This document shows, one piece after another, positions 35,974 to 45,858 of a DNA stretch of 64,000 bases. The DNA comes from UBA5429 sp942493315 (GTDB taxonomy: Bacteria; Bacteroidota; Bacteroidia; Bacteroidales; WCHB1-69). Under the pieces are notes generated by a model. That model saw nothing but the letters and a program-made list of their open reading frames with translations, searched no databases and was not told where the DNA came from. The position numbers and the translations under genes were made by a program. The stretch covers positions 558,001 to 622,000 of the forward strand of contig OW818690.1 of NCBI GenBank assembly GCA_942493315.1, written 5' to 3'. Each line of letters starts with the position of its first letter. Position 1 is the first letter of the stretch.

Positions 35974-36732
35974 TTAAAGGGAATCAACCTCTTGAGTTAA
36001 GATTTGAATATAGTCATCATTAACATCTTGGGTTAATTTTTGTGTAATATTACTTTCAATAAAAACTTTTAAAGGGAGATAAAAGTTTTCGTTTAAGATT
36101 CTATTTTTTTCACCTAACAGTAGATTTAATTTTTTATGGTGAAATTCTGAGATTTGAATTTGAAAGTCAGAAAAAGTTTTTATAAGAAATTGAAAATTTG
36201 TTTTATTGATATCAGGATTATCTTTATCCACTAAATAGGAAAGATCAACTGTCTTAAAAATTGGATTTTCAATAAATAATTGTGTGTAATGATCTGTCGT
36301 TTTCTCTTTATCTGCAAAAATTAGACAGAGGTAATCGTAGTCTTTAATTTCCGTTTTATATATGGTAAATCCATTTTTATTAAAAAGGTATAAAACGTCT
36401 TCAAACAATGATAATGTTTGAAAAGGAAGTTTTTTTTCTTTATTAGAAGACAAAGACTCATCATTATTATAAATAAGAGTTTTATTTTCCATGATACAAC
36501 AATGAATATCTTTGGGAAACAAAGAATACATTACATTATACTGAGCATTGAATCTATCAGGATTCACCAAATAATTAAAGAGGAAAGAGAATTGCTGATG
36601 CATCAGTTTTTCAAATGAAGCAGTGAAAGGGATCAGATCCAAAGGTGATTTAAGAGCAAACAATTGATACTTCTTAAGAGAACCAAAAGCCTCATTATGA
36701 ATATTTGGGTTACTATTTTTTTTATCCTTCAT
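35974..36732 (-). CDS. hypothetical protein downstream of rnc, possibly IPExxVDY-like
   Basis: 252 residues from the ATG at 36732, which overlaps the end of rnc by 11 bases. No signal peptide or membrane segment; rich in Lys, Asn, Phe and Tyr. A segment DYDYLCLIFADKE followed by ENPIFKTVDLSY loosely recalls the IPExxVDY family often encoded beside rnc in Bacteroidota, but it is longer than those proteins. Function unknown. Confidence 0.65.
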   Translation of the reverse strand: MKDKKNSNPNIHNEAFGSLKKYQLFALKSPLDLIPFTASFEKLMHQQFSFLFNYLVNPDRFNAQYNVMYSLFPKDIHCCIMENKTLIYNNDESLSSNKEKKLPFQTLSLFEDVLYLFNKNGFTIYKTEIKDYDYLCLIFADKEKTTDHYTQLFIENPIFKTVDLSYLVDKDNPDINKTNFQFLIKTFSDFQIQISEFHHKKLNLLLGEKNRILNENFYLPLKVFIESNITQKLTQDVNDDYIQILTQEVDSL

Positions 36733-37447
36733 AATTCCATTCCGAAAGGGTTGCCCAGGCTGCTGCAGCTGCAATTTGTTCCGCTTTTTTAATTGTAAAA
36801 TCTAACCCTTCACCCGATTGTTTACTGTTGACAAAAACTACAGATTTGTGTAATTTTTTAGAGTTTTCGTCAATAATCAATTGGTTTTCAAATTTTACTG
36901 AAATGTTATTTTTTTGTCCCCAGTTGATTAATTTTCCTTTAAAGTTATGGTCTTCCAACATGATAGCATCCACATTCATGTGAGTAAGGAAGATTTTATT
37001 TAAAACGATTTTTTTGGTTTGATTAAACCCTTTATCTAGAAAAAGTGCTCCTATTAGGGCTTCAAAAGCGTCTCCATCAACAGATTTAGCTCCATTTCCG
37101 GTTTCCATAGAGATCAGGTTATTCAAACCAATTTTTCTAGAGATAGAATTTAATCTTTCCCGACAAACCATTTTTGATCTCATTTCAGTAAGAGGACCTT
37201 CAGGATGGAGAGGATATTTTTTAAATAAATAATCGGCAACGATAGCGCTTAAAACAGCATCACCCAAGTATTCCAATCGTTCATTGTTCAGATTACCCAA
37301 AACTTTATGATGGGTAGAAGCAGAGCGATGGATCAGAGCTGTTTGGTAAAGGGATATGTTTCTGGGTTTAATACCCAAAACATTCCGAAGAAAATTAGCA
37401 ACTGCTTCTTCGGTTTTATTACCCGGTTTTTTCTTTAGAAGAATCAA
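36722..37447 (-). CDS. rnc: ribonuclease III
   Basis: 241 residues. NERLEYLGDAVLSAIV and DAFEALIGALFLDKG are the two acidic catalytic blocks of RNase III, with a C-terminal double-stranded RNA-binding domain (about 170-236). It processes rRNA and structured mRNAs. Part of the acpP-fabF-rnc run typical of Bacteroidota. Confidence 0.95.
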   Translation of the reverse strand: MILLKKKPGNKTEEAVANFLRNVLGIKPRNISLYQTALIHRSASTHHKVLGNLNNERLEYLGDAVLSAIVADYLFKKYPLHPEGPLTEMRSKMVCRERLNSISRKIGLNNLISMETGNGAKSVDGDAFEALIGALFLDKGFNQTKKIVLNKIFLTHMNVDAIMLEDHNFKGKLINWGQKNNISVKFENQLIIDENSKKLHKSVVFVNSKQSGEGLDFTIKKAEQIAAAAAWATLSEWNYEG

Positions 37448-37465
37448 AGAAGTATTTTATTATTA

Positions 37466-38710
37466 TTATATTTTTTTGAAAAGGATAGAGCAATTATGAC
37501 CTCCGAATCCAAAAGAGTTGGAAAGTGCTACATTGATATTCTTTTCTACCATTTTATTCAGAACAAAATTTAGATCCGGAATTTCTGGATCTAACTCATT
37601 AACATTGATTGTAGGAGGGATTTTCCCGGTTTGAAGGGCTAAAACTGTAGCAATAGCTTCCACGGCTCCGGCAGCACCCAAAAGGTGACCGGTCATTGAT
37701 TTTGTGGAATTAACTAAAATATTTGGAGTATGTTCGCCAAAAAGTGTTTCGATAGCTAAACATTCGGAAATATCTCCTGCAGGAGTTGCCGTTCCATGAG
37801 TATTGATATGATCAATGGATGTAACGTCAAGTCTTGCATCATCCAGAGCTAATTTCATAGCATTGAGAGCTGCTTCACCATCTGGATGAGGAGAGGTAAT
37901 ATGATGAGTATCTGTAGTCATTCCAACACCACCAATTTCAGCATAAATTTTGGCACCTCTTGCTATAGCGTGGTTATATTCTTCCAAAACTAGAGTAGCA
38001 GCACCTTCTCCCATTACAAACCCATCGCGATTGATATCGAAAGGGGAAGAAGCGGTTTGGTAAGTTTCATTTCTGGTTGACAGAGCGTTCATAGCATTAA
38101 ATCCTGCGATAGGAGTGTCTAAAATTACTGCTTCTGAACCACCAGAAAGCATAACATCAACTTTACCTAACTGAATTAAATGAAAAGCATCAATGATTGC
38201 ATTAGCAGAAGAGGCACATGCTGAAGTTGTAATATAACTTGGTCCTTTGATATCAAAATAGAGGGCAATATTACCCACGATCATATCTCCTAAAATTTTA
38301 GGAATAAAGAAAGGACTTAAACGAGGAGATTTTCCTGATTGAAGATAGGTTTCAAAACTTTCAGAAAGAGTTGTAAAACCACCAATTCCAGTACCAAAAA
38401 CGATACCTGCCCTATTTTTGTCAATTGCATTAAAGTCTAATTGACTATCTTTAACGGCTTCCATAGTGGAAACCATTGCATACTGACCCACCAAATCCAT
38501 TTTTCGAACTTCTTTTCGATCAATATACTCGAGAGGGTCAAAGTTTTTGACCTCACAAGCGAATTTAGTTTTAAACAGATCAGTATTAAATCTTGTAATC
38601 GGAGTTGCGCCACTTACCCCCATCAACAATGAATCCCAATAAGAAGAAACATTATTGCCAATAGGAGTAAGTGCCCCCAATCCTGTAATAACTACTCTCT
38701 TTATTTCCAT
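37466..38710 (-). CDS. fabF: 3-oxoacyl-ACP synthase II
   Basis: 414 residues. Cys in TTSACASSAN, His in NTHGTATPAGD and His in STKSMTGHLLGAAG form the KAS II active site. It elongates acyl-ACP in fatty acid synthesis. It follows acpP by 27 bases. Confidence 0.97.
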   Translation of the reverse strand: MEIKRVVITGLGALTPIGNNVSSYWDSLLMGVSGATPITRFNTDLFKTKFACEVKNFDPLEYIDRKEVRKMDLVGQYAMVSTMEAVKDSQLDFNAIDKNRAGIVFGTGIGGFTTLSESFETYLQSGKSPRLSPFFIPKILGDMIVGNIALYFDIKGPSYITTSACASSANAIIDAFHLIQLGKVDVMLSGGSEAVILDTPIAGFNAMNALSTRNETYQTASSPFDINRDGFVMGEGAATLVLEEYNHAIARGAKIYAEIGGVGMTTDTHHITSPHPDGEAALNAMKLALDDARLDVTSIDHINTHGTATPAGDISECLAIETLFGEHTPNILVNSTKSMTGHLLGAAGAVEAIATVLALQTGKIPPTINVNELDPEIPDLNFVLNKMVEKNINVALSNSFGFGGHNCSILFKKI

Positions 38711-38737
38711 ATCTTGAAAAAAGGAGTGTTAGATGAT

Positions 38738-38971
38738 TTAAACGTTAGCTTGAATGTAAGTAATTGCATCACCAACTGTAGAGATTTTCTCAGCTTGATC
38801 ATCAGGAATAGAAATTCCGAATTCTTTTTCAAACTCCATTATTAGTTCAACAGTATCTAATGAATCTGCTCCTAAATCATTTGTAAAACTTTTCTCAGGA
38901 GTTACATCAGCTGGGTTAACGCTAAGTTTTTCTGCGATGATTCCTTGTACTCTTTCAATAATTTCTGCCAT
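38738..38971 (-). CDS. acpP: acyl carrier protein
   Basis: 77 residues with GADSLDTVELIM, where Ser carries phosphopantetheine. First gene of the acpP-fabF-rnc transcript. Confidence 0.97.
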   Translation of the reverse strand: MAEIIERVQGIIAEKLSVNPADVTPEKSFTNDLGADSLDTVELIMEFEKEFGISIPDDQAEKISTVGDAITYIQANV

Positions 38972-38996
38972 AGTTTTAATTTTTTAAATTAGCATG

Positions 38997-39004
38997 CAAA
39001 AATA
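38997..39004 (-). promoter_or_regulatory. -7 element (TATTTTTG) for acpP-fabF-rnc
   Basis: Minus-strand TATTTTTGCATG, 26 bases before the acpP ATG. Confidence 0.55.
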
Positions 39005-39148
39005 CTCTTTTTTTTAATTTACTACAATTTTTTTTTATTTTTTTTATTCGTATTTTGCTATATGTTTGATTTTTAATGAAATAAAAAATTAACAATCTTT
39101 AACAATTATCAAAATACCATCATTTTAGTCCATTTCAATATTCAATTT

Positions 39149-41395
39149 TTAGTTAATTTCAGGAGCAATTCTTTCAATTTTTTCCATTTGATCGATTTTA
39201 GACAAATTTTCTATGAGTTCATTAAGAGCTTTCACATTTTTGATATACAACATCATTTTTCCGGTAAAAATATTTCCTTTTGTGGACATATCCAGAGAAC
39301 GAATATTCAAATCCAGTTGATTGGTTACAATATCAATGATCTCTTTAATCACTCCTTTTCGATCAAATCCGGTAAATTTCAATCCCGATAAAAAGGCAAT
39401 ATCCTGATCTTTATTCCATTTTGCTTTAATAATTCTGTTACCAAATTTTGACATTTGTTCAATAGCTTTTGGACATCTGGTCATGTGAACTTCAATCACA
39501 TCATTAGAGATTTGAAATCCAACTACAGGTTCACCGGGGAGAGGATTACAACAAGAAGCAACAACGTGACGAATATTATCAGAAGTTTCATCAATTAAAA
39601 ACACTTCAGGTTTTTTTTCCAATTGTTCATCAATCAGTAAATCGATTGATTTTTCCTTTATTTCGCTAGTAATTTTTCTTCTAAATAGTTTATAATCAGA
39701 ATATTTTTTATTTTTAAATATTTTTTCAATCCTTTCAACTGTAATTACACCTTCCGCAATATGGCTCCAGAATTCAGCAACGGAACTAATTTTTGTATCA
39801 GCTTGAATTCTTCCGACATTATGTTGATTATATTCTATATTCAATTGATCAAATATTCCTTTTAGTACTTCTTGCCCCTTCCCAACCAGTTTCTTTTGTT
39901 TAATTCTGATAGAATCTTTAATATTTTCCTTTGCATGAGAAGTTTTGACATAATTAACCCATTCTGGTTTTGGAAATTGCTTTTTGGAAGTAATAATTTC
40001 AACTTGATCTCCACTTTTCAGAACATAGTCCAATGCAACAATATTATAATTTACTTTTGCTCCAATACATTGATTTCCGATATTAGTATGTAAATGATAT
40101 GCAAAATCGAGAACGGTAGCCCCAAAAGGTAATAATCGTCTATCTCCTTTAGGTGTAAAAATTACAACCTCTTTCAGTTGAAGATTCATTTTAACTTCAT
40201 TAAGGAATTCCAACGCATTTGTTTCTTCGCTTTTCAGCATTTCCCTAATCTTAGTTAACCAATCTTCCACTCTGTTCTCATATTCAATTGGTGTTTTATT
40301 CTCTTCTTTATATTTAAAATGAGCAGCGAAACCTTTTTCTGATATCTCATCCATCCTTTTAGATCTGATTTGAACTTCGATCCATTTTCCGGCATGGCTC
40401 ATTGCTGTTACGTGTAATGATTGGTAGCCGTTCGCTTTTGGATTTGTTAAATAGTTTCTTTCTCTTTCAGCATTAGTTTTATAAAGACCGGTAATGATGG
40501 TATGTATTCTCCAGCAAATATCCTTTTCTTGTTCAGGTGGTGCATCAAAAACGAAGCGAATGGCAAAAATATCGTATATATTTTCAAAATCAATTTTCTT
40601 TCTTATCATTTTTTGATAGATGGAATAAATTGATTTTTCACGACTTGTCATTTCAGCATTTATACCTGCCAGTTTGAGTTTTTCTTTAATTGGGGCTGCA
40701 AAATCTTCAATTAATGTTTTTCTTATCGCTTCACTACTTTTCAACTGACGATAAATATTTTCGTACATGATGGGATCATGATATTTCATTGCTAAATCTT
40801 CCAATTGGCTTTTTATAGTATAAAGACCTAATCTGTGGGCAATTGGAACAAAAAAGAACTGTGTTTCAGAGGCTATTTTTAGTTGCTTTTCAGGAGACAT
40901 AGAACTTAAAGTTCTCATATTATGCAATCTATCAGCTAATTTAATCAAAATTACCCTTACATCTCCGACGGTATAAAGCAAGATTTTCTTAAAATTTTCA
41001 GCTTGAACGGATTGACTATCGTCCATTACTATATCTTCAATTTTTGTGAGTCCATAAACTATATTAGCAACTTCCTCTCCAAACATATCTTTTATATCAT
41101 CAATGGAATAATCCGTATCTTCTACCACATCATGTAAAAGTGCAGCAATCATGGATGTTGTTCCTAAATTGATCTCTTTAGCGACGATCTCAGCAACAGC
41201 AATGGGATGATAAATGTAGGGTTCTCCGCTTTTACGTCTCATGTCTTTATGAGCATCAACAGCTAAAGCAAAAGCTTTACTAAACTTTTTTCTCTCTTCT
41301 TTGGTTGTTTTTTCTTTAAGTGCACCCAATAACACTTTGTATTTCTTCAGAATCGTTAAAGACTCCAATCTTTCATTCGGGATATATGTATCCAT
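39149..41395 (-). CDS. bifunctional (p)ppGpp synthetase/hydrolase
   Basis: 748 residues. The HD hydrolase domain keeps LLHDVVEDT near residue 88. The synthetase domain has NPKANGYQSLHVTAM near 325, followed by EVQIRSKRMDEISEKG. TGS (about 400-460) and C-terminal ACT domains complete the long RSH form. Both active sites look intact, so it can make and destroy (p)ppGpp (Rel/SpoT type). Confidence 0.96.
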   Translation of the reverse strand: MDTYIPNERLESLTILKKYKVLLGALKEKTTKEERKKFSKAFALAVDAHKDMRRKSGEPYIYHPIAVAEIVAKEINLGTTSMIAALLHDVVEDTDYSIDDIKDMFGEEVANIVYGLTKIEDIVMDDSQSVQAENFKKILLYTVGDVRVILIKLADRLHNMRTLSSMSPEKQLKIASETQFFFVPIAHRLGLYTIKSQLEDLAMKYHDPIMYENIYRQLKSSEAIRKTLIEDFAAPIKEKLKLAGINAEMTSREKSIYSIYQKMIRKKIDFENIYDIFAIRFVFDAPPEQEKDICWRIHTIITGLYKTNAERERNYLTNPKANGYQSLHVTAMSHAGKWIEVQIRSKRMDEISEKGFAAHFKYKEENKTPIEYENRVEDWLTKIREMLKSEETNALEFLNEVKMNLQLKEVVIFTPKGDRRLLPFGATVLDFAYHLHTNIGNQCIGAKVNYNIVALDYVLKSGDQVEIITSKKQFPKPEWVNYVKTSHAKENIKDSIRIKQKKLVGKGQEVLKGIFDQLNIEYNQHNVGRIQADTKISSVAEFWSHIAEGVITVERIEKIFKNKKYSDYKLFRRKITSEIKEKSIDLLIDEQLEKKPEVFLIDETSDNIRHVVASCCNPLPGEPVVGFQISNDVIEVHMTRCPKAIEQMSKFGNRIIKAKWNKDQDIAFLSGLKFTGFDRKGVIKEIIDIVTNQLDLNIRSLDMSTKGNIFTGKMMLYIKNVKALNELIENLSKIDQMEKIERIAPEIN

Positions 41396-41419
41396 AGTTC
41401 AATCAGTTAATTAGATCCA

Positions 41420-43309
41420 TTATAGTTTAATCCATTTATATGCGGTAGCGTTTTTCTCCCCTTTAATTTTAAGAATATAACATCCTGAAGGTAAGTGATT
41501 CCAATCAAAGGAAGAAACTCCGGAATCTAAAGATGTTTCAAGTATTAATTTTCCATACAAATCGAAAAGTTGTACCGGTATGGTATGGTCTGATTGAGTC
41601 GTAATATAAAGAGCACCTATGGATGGATTAGGAAAAAGTGAAATTTTTGTTTCTGTATAAACTATCGGTTCAATTCCCACAGTTTGTAGTGCAAGCATCA
41701 CTGCATGATAAGCATCTACTTTTCCATACCCGAATCTCTCTTCTCCTGACGTGGCTGTAAATTCGTCATTTCTGGCACTTTGAATCAATATATCTTTTAC
41801 CTGATTTGCAGAAAGATAAGGATTTGCCTGAAAAATAAGAGCAACAACCCCTGCAGTAAAAGGGGATGACATAGAAGTTCCGGACAAAGCAGCAAATTTA
41901 TAGTCTCTTCCCTGAAAGCTAATCGTTTTGGAATAAGAACCTGAAAATTGATTGGTATAACTGGAAATGGAAGACACTACATTGTTCCCTGGAGCAGAAA
42001 CTTCGGGTTTAACAACACCATCAATAGTGGGTCCAAAGCTTGAAAAATCAGCGATTTCTCCTCCAATAGTAAAATTAGGTGTAACTACTCTTGATTTATG
42101 AGCAGCAACCGTAATAGCACAATCAACTACAGCAGGGGAACCTAATCCAAAATGGGAATCACCCGCTTTCCATCCAACCAATGAACCGGGTGCAGTAAAA
42201 GCACCACCCCAATTTCCAACATCATTGGTTAATTCAATTACATTCCATGCATGAAAAATACCGGTTTCTGCAGTAACTAAAAGTCCTAATTTATAGGTAG
42301 TTAGTGGTTTTTTTACACGTAATCTCACTTCAGGTCTTCCATTATTTGGATCTATTTGATCCATTTCAACAGTATAAAAAATGGTATCATTATTTACAAG
42401 AATAAACTGATTAAGAAAACAAGAACTATCGGCTGTATTATAAAACGGGGTCTGAATGATTGGCTGATATGTACTATTCATTACTTGAACAGCAAACGAA
42501 AAAGGTGTATTTTGTGAATTAGTCATAGTAATTGATTCACCATATTGGTAGTTACTACCACTAGCAAAATTAAAAACAGTTTTCAATGTATCTGCTTCAT
42601 TATCAAAGTTATGACTAATATGAAAATCTACATCTCCATTATTTCCTGCGCTTGTAACAAAAACAACCCCTAAGTCTGAAAGTTCCTCCATTTTATCACC
42701 AATTCTTCCAGTGCCTGTAAAATTATCAATATAATAAAGGCCCCAACTCATATTAATAACCAATCTTTTTTGTTCCTCCTGAGCCACATTATACATCCAC
42801 TGAAAAGCATCAATAACAGATTGTTCATTTACAAGAAAGGTCGCAAAAATCAAATTAGCATCAAAAGCGACACCTCTATATTGAGTACCTGCACCGGCAC
42901 CAGCTGCGATTCCGGCAACATGTGTCCCATGATATGCATATTGATACACATTAGAAGTATCACAAAGAGCAGTTAATAAATCATTTTGGCCCATATATTC
43001 TCTTCCATAATTAAATCCTGTAGGTGCTGGTCCATTTTGTTTGAACTGATCCCATGCTCTTAAAACACGATAATTAGTCATACTTGTATCGTAAAAAACA
43101 GGATGAGTATAATCAAACCCCCAATCAGTAAATCCAATAATAACATCTTTGCCTGAAAAACCTGAAGGTAATCCAATTCCAGCCCAAACACTATCCACTT
43201 TACCATCCGGAACAGCTCTATGAAGATTCACTCCATGATATCCAAGAGTTTGACCGGAAACAAAAAAAACAGTGGTTACAATTAGTAATAGAATATAAAT
43301 TTTCTTCAT
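41420..43309 (-). CDS. secreted S8 subtilisin-like protease with T9SS sorting domain
   Basis: 629 residues with a signal peptide (about 1-19, ending VSGQ). Asp in FTDWGFDYTH near 62, His in HGTHVAGIAAG near 129 and Ser in SGTSMSSPF near 479 give the triad. A large insert separates His and Ser. The end (SLFPNPSIGAL to YKWIKL) is a type A T9SS domain. It starts 4 bases after the dnaX tail. Confidence 0.93.
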   Translation of the reverse strand: MKKIYILLLIVTTVFFVSGQTLGYHGVNLHRAVPDGKVDSVWAGIGLPSGFSGKDVIIGFTDWGFDYTHPVFYDTSMTNYRVLRAWDQFKQNGPAPTGFNYGREYMGQNDLLTALCDTSNVYQYAYHGTHVAGIAAGAGAGTQYRGVAFDANLIFATFLVNEQSVIDAFQWMYNVAQEEQKRLVINMSWGLYYIDNFTGTGRIGDKMEELSDLGVVFVTSAGNNGDVDFHISHNFDNEADTLKTVFNFASGSNYQYGESITMTNSQNTPFSFAVQVMNSTYQPIIQTPFYNTADSSCFLNQFILVNNDTIFYTVEMDQIDPNNGRPEVRLRVKKPLTTYKLGLLVTAETGIFHAWNVIELTNDVGNWGGAFTAPGSLVGWKAGDSHFGLGSPAVVDCAITVAAHKSRVVTPNFTIGGEIADFSSFGPTIDGVVKPEVSAPGNNVVSSISSYTNQFSGSYSKTISFQGRDYKFAALSGTSMSSPFTAGVVALIFQANPYLSANQVKDILIQSARNDEFTATSGEERFGYGKVDAYHAVMLALQTVGIEPIVYTETKISLFPNPSIGALYITTQSDHTIPVQLFDLYGKLILETSLDSGVSSFDWNHLPSGCYILKIKGEKNATAYKWIKL

Positions 43310-43313
43310 GTTT

Positions 43314-43994
43314 TTATTCTTTAATTTTTAAATCTAAAATGGACTTAAATTGTTCAAAATTTGGATTTTGTTCAGAAAGATTTTTCAGTTTATCTGCGGA
43401 ATCATATATAATTTTTCTAGCCACATACGTTTCATCCACATGAATATCAATATCTTCAAAAACATCTTTCAAATTTGTCCTTAAATAGGCTAAAATATCT
43501 CTAACTTTAGGTTCAAAATGTTCTTTTTGTAATTCATTTTTTAATCTTACTTTAATTATCCTATCGTTCACTTCAGGAACTATTCCTTTTAAGGGGAAAT
43601 AAATGGGAGGAATATTACAAAAAATTTCCTCAAACAATTGATTCCAAACTATAGCAAATTGATTTAAATCAAGCTCTTTTTCTTCTTCGATGTGAGATAA
43701 ATTAGATAAAGATTCTTCTTCAACAACTGAAACTTCAATGGGTTCTTCTTCAATCAAAGATTCAGTAGCCTCGCTAATTGTTGTTTGTTCTTCTTTAACA
43801 ACAGGAACTATATCTTTTTTTTCGAAGATTTTATCTTCAACAATATCAGCGATTGGAGGAGATTTTTTAATAGGAATACCCGATGGGGCAATGAATGGTT
43901 TTGAAGATTGTTGAGGGGTCGAAACCTGAATAGAATTCAACTCCCCTGATGGGGGTTGTTGACTATTTCTCCCGTGATTGCCTGACGTTATTTT
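43314..43994 (-). CDS. dnaX: dnaX tau-specific C-terminal region, in the +1 frame relative to dnaX
   Basis: An open frame of 226 codons continues DnaX in the +1 frame and overlaps the last 32 bases of its gamma-like frame. It reads a Pro/Ser/Gln-rich linker, then an acidic Glu/Val-rich tether, then a folded region of about 110 residues (LFEEIFCNIP..., ending LDLKIKE) as expected of tau domains IV-V. It has no good ATG; the first in-frame candidate is a TTG at 43940. A frame change in dnaX or an indel is the likely explanation. Confidence 0.75.
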   Translation of the reverse strand, partial: KITSGNHGRNSQQPPSGELNSIQVSTPQQSSKPFIAPSGIPIKKSPPIADIVEDKIFEKKDIVPVVKEEQTTISEATESLIEEEPIEVSVVEEESLSNLSHIEEEKELDLNQFAIVWNQLFEEIFCNIPPIYFPLKGIVPEVNDRIIKVRLKNELQKEHFEPKVRDILAYLRTNLKDVFEDIDIHVDETYVARKIIYDSADKLKNLSEQNPNFEQFKSILDLKIKE

Positions 43995-45096
43995 TTAATT
44001 TATAAACATAGTTTCCATTGATTTGTAATAAACAAATTTCAATGGAAAGTCGTTTATTATTTGAAAGTTTGTAATTAAAATCACAGGTGTTAGAAATTTC
44101 TAAAGCTCTAATTAACTGCGTTTTATCAACTTTTTGTGCTTGAATTGTAAATTTTTGTTTAATAGAATCAGAAACATCCATTAATTTAATGGTTCCGGGT
44201 GTTTGAGCTAATAAAAGATTTCTAAAGTGGCCGGCTAAACCGGAAATAAAGTGTTGTCCATCAAAACCTTTCGCTAAAATTTCATCCAACAAAATCATTG
44301 CTTCAGTTTGATCTTCACTAAAAAGGAAATCTGTCATTTTAAAATAGTTATCCACATCAAGAACATTCAAATGATGGATGGCAGACTGATAAGTCATGTG
44401 ATTTCCGGAGAAGCTTACTAATTGATCAAAGATGGATAAAGCATCCCTAAGAGCACCATCTGCTTTAGAAGCTATTACTCTTAAAGCTTCCTCTTCGGCG
44501 ACAATTAGTTCTTTTTGAGCCACAAAATTCAGATGTTTAATGATATCATTTTCTCTAATTCTTTTAAAATCATAAACTTGACATCTTGATAAAATAGTTG
44601 GAATAATTTTATGTTTTTCAGTAGTAGCCAATATAAATTTGGCATAAGCAGGAGGTTCTTCCAAAGTTTTAAGAAAAGCATTAAAAGCTTGATTAGAGAG
44701 CATGTGAACCTCATCAATAATATACACTTTATATTTTGCACCTTGTGGACTAATTCTAACCTGTTCCACTAAAGATCTTATATCCTCCACTGAGTTATTA
44801 GAAGCGGCATCCAATTCATAAACATTAAAAGAAGCATTTTCATTAAAAGACTTACAAGAAGGACACTCATTACAAGGTTCGAAATCGTCGGTTAAGTGTT
44901 CACAATTAAGTGCTTTAGCAAATATTCTGGCACAAGTAGTTTTACCGACACCTCTAGGTCCACAAAACAGGAAAGCCTGAGCTACTTGATTGGTTTTTAT
45001 TGCATTTTTTAAAGTTGCAACGATAGCATCTTGTCCAACAACAGTATTAAAGGTTGAGGGTCTATATTTACGAGCAGAGACGATAAAATTTTCCAT
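43963..45096 (-). CDS. dnaX: DNA polymerase III gamma/tau subunit (gamma-length product)
   Basis: 377 residues. Walker A GPRGVGKTTCA near residue 45, four Zn-binding Cys (CEHL...CNECPSC), the DEVHM Walker B and the SRC box are all present. The frame stops just after domain III (NKRLSIEICLL...). The rest of tau is found in the +1 frame immediately downstream. This gives gamma directly and tau only if the frame shifts. Confidence 0.93.
   Translation of the reverse strand: MENFIVSARKYRPSTFNTVVGQDAIVATLKNAIKTNQVAQAFLFCGPRGVGKTTCARIFAKALNCEHLTDDFEPCNECPSCKSFNENASFNVYELDAASNNSVEDIRSLVEQVRISPQGAKYKVYIIDEVHMLSNQAFNAFLKTLEEPPAYAKFILATTEKHKIIPTILSRCQVYDFKRIRENDIIKHLNFVAQKELIVAEEEALRVIASKADGALRDALSIFDQLVSFSGNHMTYQSAIHHLNVLDVDNYFKMTDFLFSEDQTEAMILLDEILAKGFDGQHFISGLAGHFRNLLLAQTPGTIKLMDVSDSIKQKFTIQAQKVDKTQLIRALEISNTCDFNYKLSNNKRLSIEICLLQINGNYVYKLKNNVRQSREK
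43984..43998 (-). promoter_or_regulatory. possible dnaX frameshift or slippage site (A6 run)
   Basis: On the minus strand TTA AAA AAT AAC, an A6 run (43991-43996), lies within the short overlap of the two dnaX frames. Loss of one A, or +1 reading, joins gamma to tau. A classical -1 slip here would hit a stop at once, so the event is not the E. coli type. Confidence 0.5.
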
Positions 45097-45150
45097 AAGT
45101 TTTGAATAAATAGGTTCAACACAGCATAGGTTTCAAATTCCTATAACTTG

Positions 45151-45158
45151 CAAAAATA
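45151..45158 (-). promoter_or_regulatory. -7 element (TATTTTTG) for dnaX
   Basis: Minus-strand TATTTTTGCAAG, 55 bases before the dnaX ATG, divergent from the queE promoter. Confidence 0.5.
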
Positions 45159-45191
45159 TGAATTATTTTTGAGAGGAACGATGTTTTTCAT

Positions 45192-45199
45192 TATTTTTG
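45192..45199 (+). promoter_or_regulatory. -7 element (TATTTTTG) for queE
   Basis: TATTTTTGC, 30 bases before the chosen queE ATG at 45229. It supports this start over upstream in-frame ATGs, which would fall before the promoter. Confidence 0.55.
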
Positions 45200-45228
45200 C
45201 AAAAAAATTAGTTACAATTTTCAAATTC

Positions 45229-45858
45229 ATGTTACATTCTGAACTCACACCATATTCTCCTTATTTATTGCCCATTATGGAAGAATTTTATTCTTTGCAA
45301 GGAGAAGGATTTCATACAGGCAAACCGGCATATTTTCTAAGAATAGGAGGATGTGATGTTGGATGTTTTTTTTGTGATGTAAAAGAGTCATGGGATGCTT
45401 CTAAACATCAATTAACCAGAACGGATGAAGTGATAGAGAGAATCCTTGCAAATCCTTCAAAAGCAGTAGTAGTAACTGGTGGAGAACCATTATTATATGA
45501 TTTACACTATTTATGTAATCAATTAAAAGAACAGAATGTTTCACTCTTTTTAGAAACATCAGGATCAGAACCGATGAGTGGCAAATGGGACTGGGTCTGT
45601 TTATCACCGAAGCATAACCACCCCCCTTTAGAAGAATCTTTAAATTTAGCAAATGAACTTAAGATGGTCATTTATAATGATTTAGATTTTGAATGGGCAG
45701 AAGAAAATGCACAAAAAGTAAAAGGGAATTGCCATTTGTTTTTACAACCAGAATGGAGCAATTCCCAAATAATGATGCCAAAAATTGTGGATTATGTTTT
45801 ACAACATCCCAAATGGCGGATATCTTTACAGAGTCATAAGTTTATGAATATTCCTTAA
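45229..45858 (+). CDS. queE: 7-carboxy-7-deazaguanine synthase
   Basis: 209 residues from 45229. EEFYSLQGEG and RIGGCDVGCFFCDVKESWD with the radical SAM CxxxCxxC match QueE, which forms CDG in queuosine biosynthesis. TGGEPLLY is the GGE SAM-binding motif. It converges with ackA with no intergenic base. Confidence 0.94.
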   Translation: MLHSELTPYSPYLLPIMEEFYSLQGEGFHTGKPAYFLRIGGCDVGCFFCDVKESWDASKHQLTRTDEVIERILANPSKAVVVTGGEPLLYDLHYLCNQLKEQNVSLFLETSGSEPMSGKWDWVCLSPKHNHPPLEESLNLANELKMVIYNDLDFEWAEENAQKVKGNCHLFLQPEWSNSQIMMPKIVDYVLQHPKWRISLQSHKFMNIP

